DNA of 64,000 nt, taken from positions 5,785,001 through 5,849,000 of the forward strand of contig NZ_CP103965.1 of the NCBI RefSeq assembly GCF_024970185.1. The letters run 5' to 3'. How positions within the stretch are numbered: position 1 is the stretch's first letter; each line of letters starts with the position of its first letter. Below, piece by piece: positions 27,310-34,600 of this stretch. The notes beneath the pieces were generated by a model, which was not told the origin of the DNA, searched no databases, and worked only from the letters and a program-made list of their open reading frames with translations. The stretch comes from Pseudomonas sp. N3-W (GTDB lineage: Bacteria > Pseudomonadota > Gammaproteobacteria > Pseudomonadales > Pseudomonadaceae). The position numbers and the translations under genes are program-made.

Positions 27310-28296
27310 CTAGAGCGGGCTGACGAAGCGGTTGTCGATCAGGTCGTCGTTGCTGACGTTGTAGGGTCTGCCCTGCAATTCAGTGGCGGTCTCGTTGGCC
27401 AGTTTGATCAGCGGTGCGCTGTCCCCTGGTTTGCCTGGCGAGCCGAGGAGTTTTTCGCTCATGGCCTGATCGTAGAAGCGCACGCCCTTGGCGGCGGCAG
27501 CCAGCTCTTTCGGGTCGGCCAGATAGCCGCCGACACCCTTGGCCATGATTTTGTAAGCGTCATCAGGGTGTTCCTGGGTGTACTTCACCGCTTTGTACAG
27601 GCCGGCCACCAGTGCCTTGACGTCGGCGGGCTGTTTTTCAATGACCGAACAGTTGAGCGCCACCACGTCGACAATCACTCCCGGCGTACTGCTGCTGTCG
27701 ATCAAGACCTTGCCCTGCTGCTTGTCGCGGACCATCGACAGGTGCGGTTCCCAGGTCACGGCGGCGGGCACGCGGCCGGCGATGAAAGCGGTGGCGGCAT
27801 CATCGGCGGTCATGTTCTGCACGGTGATGTCGCTCATTTTCATGCCGTTCTTTTTCAGCAGGTACGACAGCCAGAACTGCGAGGTCGAGCCCTCATTGAC
27901 CGCCACGGCCTGGCCTTTCAGCTCTTGCAGGCTCTTGACGTCCTTGCCCACCAGCACCCCGTCGCCGCCATGGCTGTCGTCCAGCGCGGCCACGGCCTTG
28001 AAGCAGAATTGCGGGCGGTACTTGAGCACTTCATCGATGGTCGAGGCCGAGCCCGACAACTCGCCTGACGCCTGGGCAGCCATGTACATCGAGGCCTCTT
28101 CGACGACAGGCAACTCGACGGTCAGGCCGTTTTCCTTGAAGTAGCCCAGGTCCTGGGCCAGATACAGCGTGCCGTAGCCGACCCAGGTGGTATGGCCGAT
28201 GGACAGCGTGCCGGCCTGGGCGCTGGTGGCAACCGTAACGGCGATGGCGCTGATTGCCAATGGATGAGCGAAGCGGATAAGCAAGGACTTGATCAT
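27310..28296 (-). CDS. Periplasmic substrate-binding protein, nitrate/sulfonate/taurine type
   Basis: 328 aa. The ATG at 28296 was chosen although the frame is open upstream: GGGAG lies at correct spacing and a signal peptide follows (ISAIAVTVATSAQA). The mature protein starts GTLSIGHTTWVGYGTLYLAQDLGYFKENGL and has FCFKAVAALDDSHGGDGVLVG and the NMT1/SsuA-like fold. The ligand is unknown. The aminotransferase and aldehyde dehydrogenase genes across the repeat region suggest an amine or aminosulfonate. Confidence 0.93.
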   Translation of the reverse strand: MIKSLLIRFAHPLAISAIAVTVATSAQAGTLSIGHTTWVGYGTLYLAQDLGYFKENGLTVELPVVEEASMYMAAQASGELSGSASTIDEVLKYRPQFCFKAVAALDDSHGGDGVLVGKDVKSLQELKGQAVAVNEGSTSQFWLSYLLKKNGMKMSDITVQNMTADDAATAFIAGRVPAAVTWEPHLSMVRDKQQGKVLIDSSSTPGVIVDVVALNCSVIEKQPADVKALVAGLYKAVKYTQEHPDDAYKIMAKGVGGYLADPKELAAAAKGVRFYDQAMSEKLLGSPGKPGDSAPLIKLANETATELQGRPYNVSNDDLIDNRFVSPL

Positions 28297-28567
28297 GGAG
28301 CACTCCCAAAGCTGTTGATTTAGTTTTGTAATGGGCAGTACGGCCAGTGGCCTTGGAGCGGGTGCAACCCGAGGTCTCTGATGGACCTTTGGGTGGTCAG
28401 CAGGGGCTGACTGGCAAGGTCGATGTTGGCCCAAGCCCGGGATCAGGAAAATGAGGAAATATATGGCTGCGAGTGATGAAAAAGCTTGGTAGGGCGCACT
28501 GGGAAAGGGCGGGATTGGCGGGGGTGCACGGGGTGGGTGCAATATCGGAATTGGCTGTGGATGAGCC
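28297..28567. other. Upstream region of the ABC operon
   Basis: 271 bp with no supportable gene. It should contain the promoter of the binding-protein gene (reading leftward) and ends where the 114-bp repeat array begins. Confidence 0.5.
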
Positions 28568-28572
28568 ATAGC

Positions 28573-28820
28573 TTTCGCGGGCAAGCCCGCTCCCACAGGG
28601 GGGGCCGTGTCGTGCATAAAGTCTGTGGTCGACATAGAGCCCAATGTGGGTGTGCAAGGCTTGAGAAATGGGGGACTGTTCGATAGCCATCGCGGGCTTG
28701 CCCGCTCCCACAGGGGGGTGGTGTCGGGCACGAATTATGCGGTCGACATAGAAACCAATTTGGGGGTGCAAGGCTTGAGAAATGGGGGACTGTTCGATAG
28801 CCATCGCGGGCAAGCCCGCT
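28573..28820. repeat. 114-bp REP-containing tandem repeat array, left part
   Basis: Repeat units of 114 bp each contain a REP core (CGCGGGCAAGCCCGCTCCCACAGG or its inverse-centre variant) followed by a conserved non-REP part (GTGTCGGGCACGAATTATGC...GACTGTTCGATAG). Two units are complete here; the third is cut at 28820 by the IS110 element. The first unit is the most diverged. Confidence 0.92.
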
Positions 28821-28844
28821 TGTGTCTAGATCAGGGGATAAACT
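28821..28844 (+). promoter_or_regulatory. Left-end half of a junction promoter
   Basis: When the element circularises, its right end (...ACAGTTG) joins CT and the left end (TGTGTC...). This creates TTGCTT, a 17-bp spacer and TAAACT (28839-28844), a plausible sigma-70 promoter starting near 28850, exactly where the predicted RNA begins. In the inserted form the -35 half is instead supplied by flanking DNA (CCGCTT), so activity should be lower. Inference from sequence and from known IS110 biology. Confidence 0.55.
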
Positions 28845-28848
28845 CTGA

Positions 28849-29005
28849 AGTGAGAGGGGTGGATGGCAAGCTGTGAGTCCGCGGTGCTTAAAGCACGAGT
28901 GGGAGCAAAGCTGCCATCCACCTTTCCACTCTGGCCCATAAGCCCGAACAGTTGAACGAGCGCCACTCGAATCACAAGCGTGGGCAAAGCCAGAGCGCTC
29001 TCACT
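28849..29005 (+). ncRNA. Predicted IS110 bridge RNA
   Basis: An 8-bp stem AGTGAGAG (28849-28856) with CTCTCACT (28998-29005) encloses two stem-loop domains. Target loop: stem GGTGGATGGCA/TGCCATCCACC (28858-28868, 28912-28922), with guides AGTCCGC (28876-28882) and GTGGGAGC (28899-28906) around hairpin 28884-28896; they match the REP target AGCCCGC (one G-U) and GCTCCCAC. Donor loop: stem CTCTGGC/GCCAGAG (28929-28935, 28989-28995), with guides ACAGTTG (28948-28954) and CACAAGC (28973-28979) around hairpin 28957-28969; they match the element's right end ACAGTTG and the junction GCTTGTG. Left guides copy the top strand and right guides complement it, as in the IS621 bridge RNA. Confidence 0.8.
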
Positions 29006-29028
29006 CATGAGTGTAAGAGGGTTTTGCC

Positions 29029-29946
29029 ATGATTTCCTGGGTCGGCATCGATATCTCTAAAACAAACCTCGTTGTCTGGGTTCAGCCACAGAACGAAGGC
29101 TTCGACGTTTCAAACACTTCGCAAGGCTTTGTTGAACTGATCGAGCATTTGAGTTGTTACGAGGTCGGTCGGATATTGCTGGAAGCCACTGGTGGCTATG
29201 AACGAAGGGTCATGGCGGCATTGCAAGGCGCGAACTTCAACGTGCTCAGGATCAATCCTCGTCGGGCCAGGGCCTTCGCTGTAGCAATGGGCAAGAATGC
29301 CAAGACCGACCCCATCGACGCGGCTGTTCTGGCTGATTTCGCCGAAGTCCTGCACGCGTCTCGTGACAAAGTCATTTCGCCTGAACGTGAAGCCCTGCGC
29401 GAGCTGGTTCAACTGCGCGAGCACTTTGTCCAGCAGCGGGACGATAACAAACGCAGGCTTCAGCAGGCTCAGCTGCCAACTGCAATCACAGCGATCAAAG
29501 AACATATTCGTTATCTGCAAACGCAGATCAAGCAACTCGAGAAAGCCATCAATCAAAGCATGCGCGACCTGGATGCAGAAAAAGCCGAGCGGCTGATTTC
29601 TGTTAAAGGCATCGGCACGGTGGCTACTGCCAGTTTGCTGGTTTACTTGCCCGAGCTCGGTGAGCTTGATCGCCGGGAGATTGCGGCCCTGGCGGGAATC
29701 GCACCCTACAATGACGACAGCGGCAATCACAGCGGAAAACGTCAGATCTTCGGAGGAAGAGCCCGAGTTAGACGTGCTCTCTACATGTCCTGCTGGGTCG
29801 TGATCCGCCATCAGGCAGATTTCAAGGCGCGCTATGAGGCTCTAAGGGAGAGAGGCAAGAGCGCGAAAGTCGCGCTCATCGCCTGCATGCGGATACTGCT
29901 GATCAGGTTGAATGCCATGCTGCGAGACGGCACCGAATGGCGGTGA
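29029..29946 (+). CDS. IS110-family transposase (DEDD recombinase)
   Basis: 305 aa. N-terminal RuvC-like DEDD domain with WVGIDISK (Asp8), LLEATGGYE (Glu52) and KTDPIDAAVLADF (Asp94, Asp97). A coiled-coil linker follows (about residues 115-185). The C-terminal Transposase_20 domain has ISVKGIGTVATASLLVYLPELG and LAGIAPYNDDSGNHSGKRQIFGGRARVRRALYMS, where Ser231 is the likely catalytic serine. Full length with no frameshift, so potentially active. AAGAGG precedes the ATG. The RNA guide is encoded just upstream. Confidence 0.95.
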   Translation: MISWVGIDISKTNLVVWVQPQNEGFDVSNTSQGFVELIEHLSCYEVGRILLEATGGYERRVMAALQGANFNVLRINPRRARAFAVAMGKNAKTDPIDAAVLADFAEVLHASRDKVISPEREALRELVQLREHFVQQRDDNKRRLQQAQLPTAITAIKEHIRYLQTQIKQLEKAINQSMRDLDAEKAERLISVKGIGTVATASLLVYLPELGELDRREIAALAGIAPYNDDSGNHSGKRQIFGGRARVRRALYMSCWVVIRHQADFKARYEALRERGKSAKVALIACMRILLIRLNAMLRDGTEWR

Positions 29947-29970
29947 CGAATGGTAGGGCCAAGACAGTTG

Positions 29971-30355
29971 CTCCCACAGGGGGGTGCTGTCGGGCACGAA
30001 TTATGCGGTCGACATAGAAACCAATTTGGGTGTGCAAGGCTTGAGAAATGGGGGACTGTTCGATAGCCATCGCGGGCAAGCCCGCTCCCACAGGGGGGCG
30101 GTGTCGGGCACGAATTATGCGGTCGACATAGAAACCAATTTGGGGGTGCAAGGCTTGAGAAATGGGGGACTGTTCGATAGCTATCGCGGGCAAGCCCGCT
30201 CCCACAGGGGGGTGGTGTCGGGCACGAATTATGCGGTCGACATAGAAACCAATTTGGGTGTGCAAGGCTTGAGAAATGGGTGGCTGTTCGATAGCTATCG
30301 CGGGCTTGCCCGCTCCCACAGGGGGGGCAGTGTCGGGCACAAATCATGTGGCTGA
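29971..30355. repeat. 114-bp REP-containing tandem repeat array, right part
   Basis: Continuation of the array: the remainder of the third unit, two complete units (phase marker CGATAG at 30061, 30175 and 30289, exactly 114 bp apart) and a partial last unit that diverges after 30340. Because 114 is a multiple of three, long open frames run through the array on both strands with 38-residue periodicity. They have no ribosome binding site and are not annotated as genes. Confidence 0.92.
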
Positions 30356-30362
30356 CGCAGAT

Positions 30363-30390
30363 CCCTGTGGGAGCGGGCTTGCCCGCGATA
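30363..30390. repeat. REP palindrome
   Basis: CCCTGTGGGAGCGGGCTTGCCCGCGATA, opposite in orientation to the last array unit and just downstream of the aminotransferase stop. Confidence 0.85.
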
Positions 30391-30415
30391 AGGTCCGAAG
30401 GACCTTCCGGCTATC

Positions 30416-31786
30416 TCAGAGCCGGCCGTATTCCCTGGCCGTACGATCCAGTGCCTTCAGGGTCTTGCCCACCAGTTCGTCAATCTCCTCCCGGCTGGCA
30501 ATCAACGCCGGCGCCATGATCATCCGCCCCAGCGTCGAACGCACAATCACTCCCTCTTCGAAGCCAATCGTTCGGCAGCGCCAGGCGATGTCATTTTCAT
30601 TGGCAAAGCGCTTGCGGCTGGCCTTGTCCTCGGCCAGTTGCAGCGCCGCAACCATGCCCACGCCCTGAATATCGCCCACCAGCGGATGGTTGCCGAACAC
30701 TTCGCGCAAGCACTGTTGCAGGTACGGGCCGATGTCGTCCTTGACCCGTGTCACCACGCCCTCGTCGCGCAACGCCTTGAGGTTGGCAATCGCCACCGCC
30801 GCCGCCACCGGGTGCCCGGAATAGGTCAGGCCGTGGGCGAACACCCCGCCCTGCTCCACCAGCACCTGAGCCATTTTCTTCGACAGGATCAGCCCGCCCA
30901 TGGGGATGTACCCGGAGGTCAGGCCCTTGGCGATGGACAAGGTGTCCGGCTCGAAACCGAAGTGCTCGTGGGCAAACCATTCGCCGGTACGCCCGAAACC
31001 GCCGATCACTTCGTCGGCACACAGCAGCACGTCGTATTGGCGGCAGATACGCTGGATTTCCGGCCAGTAGCTGTCTGGCGGGAAAATCATCCCGCCAGCG
31101 CCCTGGAACGGTTCGGCGATAAAGCCTGCGACCTTGTCGGCGCCCAGTTCCAGAATTTTCGTTTCCAGTTGCTGCGCTGCCCGCAGGCCAAATTCGGCGG
31201 GCGTCAGATTGCCTTCGTGGGCGAAGAAATATGGCTCATCGATGTGCTCGATGTCGGGGATCATGCCGCCCATCTCGTGCATGAATTTCATGCCGCCGAG
31301 CGCCGTCGCCGCCAGGGTCGAGCCGTGATAGCCGTTCCAGCGCCCGATCATGATTTTCTTCTCGGGCTTGCCGAGCACCTGCCAGTAACGGCGCACGGTG
31401 CGGATCAGCACTTCGTTGGCTTCGGAGCCGGAGTTGGTGTAGATCGCATGGCTGTAGTGCCCCGGCAACAGGCTGAACAGCAGCTCCGACAGCTCGATCA
31501 CCTGCGGGTGAGTGGTGTGGAAAAACATGTTGTAGTACGGCAACTGCTCAAGCTGGCGGGTCGCTGCCGCCGCCAGGTCCTGGCGACCGTAGCCCAGGTT
31601 GGTGCACCACAAGCCGGACATGCCATCCAGATAACGCCGGCCGTCGTTGTCCCACAGGTGCAGGCGTTCGCCACGGACCATCACCCGGGGCCCTTCGTCG
31701 TTGAGGGCCTTTTGATCGACGAACGCATGGATGTGGTGTGCAGCATCGGCGGCCTGATAATCGCGGGTTTCACGGGGGGTGGTCAT
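30416..31786 (-). CDS. Class III (omega) aminotransferase, SpuC-like
   Basis: 456 aa, the length of putrescine-pyruvate aminotransferase SpuC, which it resembles throughout (GLWCTNLGYGRQDL, FTGSGSEAN-type NSGSEANEV, GRWNGYHGST). PLP-binding residues: ADEVIGGFGRTGEW (Asp) and SIAKGLTSGYIPMGG (Schiff-base Lys). It moves an amino group from an amine to pyruvate or another oxo acid, giving an aldehyde. The aldehyde dehydrogenase gene 34 bp upstream would oxidise the product. The amine substrate (polyamine, GABA-like or aminosulfonate) is not determined. Confidence 0.93.
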   Translation of the reverse strand: MTTPRETRDYQAADAAHHIHAFVDQKALNDEGPRVMVRGERLHLWDNDGRRYLDGMSGLWCTNLGYGRQDLAAAATRQLEQLPYYNMFFHTTHPQVIELSELLFSLLPGHYSHAIYTNSGSEANEVLIRTVRRYWQVLGKPEKKIMIGRWNGYHGSTLAATALGGMKFMHEMGGMIPDIEHIDEPYFFAHEGNLTPAEFGLRAAQQLETKILELGADKVAGFIAEPFQGAGGMIFPPDSYWPEIQRICRQYDVLLCADEVIGGFGRTGEWFAHEHFGFEPDTLSIAKGLTSGYIPMGGLILSKKMAQVLVEQGGVFAHGLTYSGHPVAAAVAIANLKALRDEGVVTRVKDDIGPYLQQCLREVFGNHPLVGDIQGVGMVAALQLAEDKASRKRFANENDIAWRCRTIGFEEGVIVRSTLGRMIMAPALIASREEIDELVGKTLKALDRTAREYGRL

Positions 31787-31820
31787 CGCCAGTTCTCCTT
31801 GTTGTTGTGAGCGCCTGTTA

Positions 31821-33311
31821 TCAGCGCAATTGGAACCAGGTGGTTTTCAACTGAGTGTATTTATCGAACGAGTGCAGCGACAGATCGCGACCAAAACCGG
31901 ACTGCTTGCCGCCACCGAACGGCACGGTCACGTCCAGCGCATCGACGCTGTTGACCGACACCGTGCCCGCTCGCAATTGCCGCGCCACGCGGTGGGCGCG
32001 ATTGAAGTCCTCGGTCCACAGCGACGCCGCCAGGCCATAGACGCTGTCGTTGGCCAGTTGCAAGGCGTGGGCTTCGTCATCGAACGCCGTGACCGCAAGC
32101 ACCGGGCCGAACACTTCGTCGCGAAACAGCGGCATGTCCGGGCGCACGCCAGTAAAAATCGTTGGCTGGATAAAGTTGTCGCTGCCGTTGAAGATCGACT
32201 GCCCACCGCCGCAAATCCGCGTCGCGCCCAAAGATTCGGCGCTGCGGATGAATTGCAGGATGCGGGCCGTCTGGCGGCTGTCGACAATGGCCCCGGCGCG
32301 GCTCGACGGGTCCAGCGGATCGCCCGGCTGCCAGCGCTCGGCCTGCACCTTGAGGCGCTCGACAAACGCGTCATGAATCGAACGTTCAACCAGCAATCGC
32401 GAGTTGGCCGAACAGACTTCGCCCTGATTGAAGAAAATCCCGAAGGCGGCTTTTTCGGCGGCCAGATCCAGATCCTCGCAATCGGCGAACACCAGATTCG
32501 CGCTCTTGCCGCCGCACTCCAGCCACACCTGCTTGAGGTTCGATTGCGCCGAGTACTGCATGAAATACTTGCTGACTTCGGTGGAGCCGGTGAACACCAG
32601 GCAATCGACGTCCGGGTGCAAACCGAGCGCCTTGCCCGTCTGCTCGCCCAATCCCGGCAGCACATTCAGCACACCCGGTGGCAGGCCGGCTTCCAGCGCC
32701 AGCTCGGCCAGGCGCAAGGCAGAAAACGGTGACTGCTCGGCAGGTTTGAGAATCACCGAATTACCGGCCGCGAGGGCCGGCGCGAGCTTCCAGGCGGCCA
32801 TGTCCAGCGGGAAATTCCACGGCACCACGGCGGCAACCACCCCCAGAGCTTCGCGGGTGATGGTGGCCAGCACGTTCGCGGCACTGGGGGCGATCTGGTC
32901 GTAGCGCTTGTCGAGGCTCTCGGCGTACCAGCGAAACACCCCGGCGGCGCCCGGCACGTCGACGTTGTAGGCGTCCATCACCGGTTTGCCCATGTTCAGC
33001 GAGTCGAGCAGCGCCAGCTCTTCGCGGTGGGCCATCAGCAGGTCCGCCAGGCGCAGCAGCACCTGCTTGCGCTCTGTTGGCGAACGCGCAGACCAGCTGC
33101 CGGCCTCGAACACCTGCCGCGCGTTGCGCACCGCCGCGTCCACGTCCGCCTCGCCACACGCTGCTACGTTGGCCAAGCGCTGGCCGGTAGCGGGGTTGAT
33201 CGCGGCAAACGTCTGCCCCGACTGCGCCGCACAGGGTTTGCCGTCAATCAGCGCCTGATCGGGAAACTTCAACGCAGCGGCCTGGCGCTGCCAATATGCA
33301 AGCTCGAACAC
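31821..33311 (-). CDS. NAD-dependent aldehyde dehydrogenase, PuuC/KauB-like
   Basis: 496 aa. Visible features: VVPWNFPLDMAAWKLAPALAAGNSVILKPAEQSP (cofactor site), FTGSTEVSKYF, LECGGKSANLVF (general-base Glu) and NQGEVCSANSRLLVE (nucleophile Cys). It is close to gamma-glutamyl-gamma-aminobutyraldehyde/aminobutyraldehyde dehydrogenases. GTG start at 33311 with AAAGGAG upstream. First gene of the ALDH-aminotransferase operon, divergent from a LysR regulator. Confidence 0.93.
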   Translation of the reverse strand: MFELAYWQRQAAALKFPDQALIDGKPCAAQSGQTFAAINPATGQRLANVAACGEADVDAAVRNARQVFEAGSWSARSPTERKQVLLRLADLLMAHREELALLDSLNMGKPVMDAYNVDVPGAAGVFRWYAESLDKRYDQIAPSAANVLATITREALGVVAAVVPWNFPLDMAAWKLAPALAAGNSVILKPAEQSPFSALRLAELALEAGLPPGVLNVLPGLGEQTGKALGLHPDVDCLVFTGSTEVSKYFMQYSAQSNLKQVWLECGGKSANLVFADCEDLDLAAEKAAFGIFFNQGEVCSANSRLLVERSIHDAFVERLKVQAERWQPGDPLDPSSRAGAIVDSRQTARILQFIRSAESLGATRICGGGQSIFNGSDNFIQPTIFTGVRPDMPLFRDEVFGPVLAVTAFDDEAHALQLANDSVYGLAASLWTEDFNRAHRVARQLRAGTVSVNSVDALDVTVPFGGGKQSGFGRDLSLHSFDKYTQLKTTWFQLR

Positions 33312-33537
33312 GTTCCGGCACTCCTTTGGCTTTGTTGTGCAATCGATGGTGGCCCAGGCCCGCGTACGGGAAAAATAGTAAAAATGTCTTCGCAGACCAT
33401 GAAAAAACTGGGCAGCCAGGTTCCCCAGTCGAGGCGCATGTGGTTATTGTTCAGGCACAACAACACCGTCGTCAGAACGGATGCGGGCGGCGCGCAAATT
33501 GCCTGGATGTTCATTCCATCCAACCCTGAGGTTTGTC
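33312..33537. promoter_or_regulatory. ALDH/LysR divergent promoter region with inverted repeat
   Basis: TTGTTGTGC (33332-33340) and its exact complement GCACAACAA (33455-33463) lie at opposite ends of this 226-bp region. Candidate sites for the LysR regulator; unproven. Confidence 0.4.
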
Positions 33538-34467
33538 GTGGCCGCTTACAACTTGCGTCAATTGAAGTACTTCATCACCACCGTCGAATGCGGCAGCGTC
33601 GCCGAGGCCTCGCGCAAGCTGTACATCGCCCAGCCGGCCATCTCCACGGCAATCAAGGGACTGGAAGACAGCTTCGGTGTGCAACTGCTGATTCGCCATC
33701 ACGCCCAGGGCGTTTCCCTGACCCCCAGTGGTGCGCGCTTCTACCGCAAGGCCCAGGAACTGCTGCGCATGGCCAAGGAGTTCGAACAGAACGCCCTGGC
33801 TGACAACGACATCGTGGCCGGGCAGATTGATATCGGCTGCTTCGAAACCGTCGCACCGCTGTACTTGCCACAGTTGATCGCCGGGTTCTCGGCGCTGTAT
33901 CCGGGGGTGGGCATCCGCATTCGCGACGGCGAACAGCAGGAATTGGTGCAAGGCCTGACCGCGGGCACCTTCGACCTGGCGATCCTGTATGAACACGACC
34001 TCGACGCCACCATCCAGACCGAACCGTTGATGCCGGCGCAACAGCCGTACGCGTTGCTGCCGGCGGATCACCGCTTTGCCCAGCTCAAACAGGTGTCGCT
34101 GCGTGATCTGTGCCTGGAGCCAATGATTCTGCTGGACGTGCAACCGAGCCGGACTTACTTCGTCAGCCTGTTTGAAGAGCTGGGCCTGACCCCGCACATT
34201 GCCTTCAGCTCGCCGTCGATCGAGATGGTACGGGGCATGGTCGGGCAAGGCTTCGGCTTCTCGATCCTGGTCACCCGCCCGCACTCGGAGTGCACCTATG
34301 ACGGCAAGAAAGTAGTGTGCGTGGACATTGTCGAGGACGTTACCGGATCAGGGCTGGTGGCGGCGTGGCTCAAGCGCGGGCAACTGACCAAACCGGCGCA
34401 GTTGTTTGCCGATTATTGTCGGGAGCAGTTGACGGCCAGGGCCGAGCGATCCAACCAGGCCACATAA
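33538..34467 (+). CDS. LysR-type transcriptional regulator
   Basis: 309 aa. N-terminal winged helix-turn-helix (YNLRQLKYFITTVECGSVAEASRKLYIAQPAISTAIKGLEDSFGVQLLIRH) then a LysR substrate-binding domain. The GTG at 33538 preceded by TGAGG is chosen; the longer upstream frame adds residues that do not belong to the family. Likely controls the divergent aldehyde dehydrogenase-aminotransferase operon and perhaps the ABC importer. Confidence 0.9.
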   Translation: MAAYNLRQLKYFITTVECGSVAEASRKLYIAQPAISTAIKGLEDSFGVQLLIRHHAQGVSLTPSGARFYRKAQELLRMAKEFEQNALADNDIVAGQIDIGCFETVAPLYLPQLIAGFSALYPGVGIRIRDGEQQELVQGLTAGTFDLAILYEHDLDATIQTEPLMPAQQPYALLPADHRFAQLKQVSLRDLCLEPMILLDVQPSRTYFVSLFEELGLTPHIAFSSPSIEMVRGMVGQGFGFSILVTRPHSECTYDGKKVVCVDIVEDVTGSGLVAAWLKRGQLTKPAQLFADYCREQLTARAERSNQAT

Positions 34468-34490
34468 CAATTTTTCAGCTTATACACAGA

Positions 34491-34584
34491 ACCTGTGAGA
34501 GCGGGCTTGCTCGCGAAGAGGGCGTATCAGTCGCCGTTGATGTCGTCTGACACATCTTTTTCGCGAGCAAGCCCGCTCCCACAG
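34491..34584. repeat. REP doublet (inverted pair)
   Basis: Opposed REP palindromes (GAGAGCGGGCTTGCTCGCGA and TCGCGAGCAAGCCCGCTCCCAC) filling the space between convergent LysR and hrpB. Confidence 0.9.
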
Positions 34585-34600
34585 ATTTTGTGTTCACGGC

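Larger units (their letters stand above)
28821..29970 (+). mobile_element. IS110-family insertion sequence in a REP repeat
   Basis: Boundaries come from the interrupted 114-bp repeat: left flank ...GGCAAGCCCGCT, right flank CTCCCACAGGGG..., while intact copies read AAGCCCGCTCCCACAGG. The insertion therefore keeps the dinucleotide CT on both sides (28819-28820 and 29971-29972). The element is 1150 bp with no terminal inverted repeats, a long left end (208 bp) and a short right end (24 bp), the layout of the IS110 group rather than IS1111. It encodes one DEDD transposase and, in the left end, a predicted bridge RNA. Confidence 0.93.

Noticed and set aside
28297..28731. N-terminal extension of the substrate-binding protein
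   Set aside because: The extension runs into the REP array. The internal ATG at 28296 has a proper ribosome binding site and signal peptide.
29984..30355. Long open frames (both strands) through the 114-bp repeats encoding 38-residue repeats
   Set aside because: They exist only because the repeat period is divisible by three and REP DNA lacks stops. There is no ribosome binding site, frames are open on both strands at once, and the left array part starts differently.
28573..30390. CRISPR array
   Set aside because: The repeats are 114-bp direct tandem units without unique spacers, and no cas genes are present.
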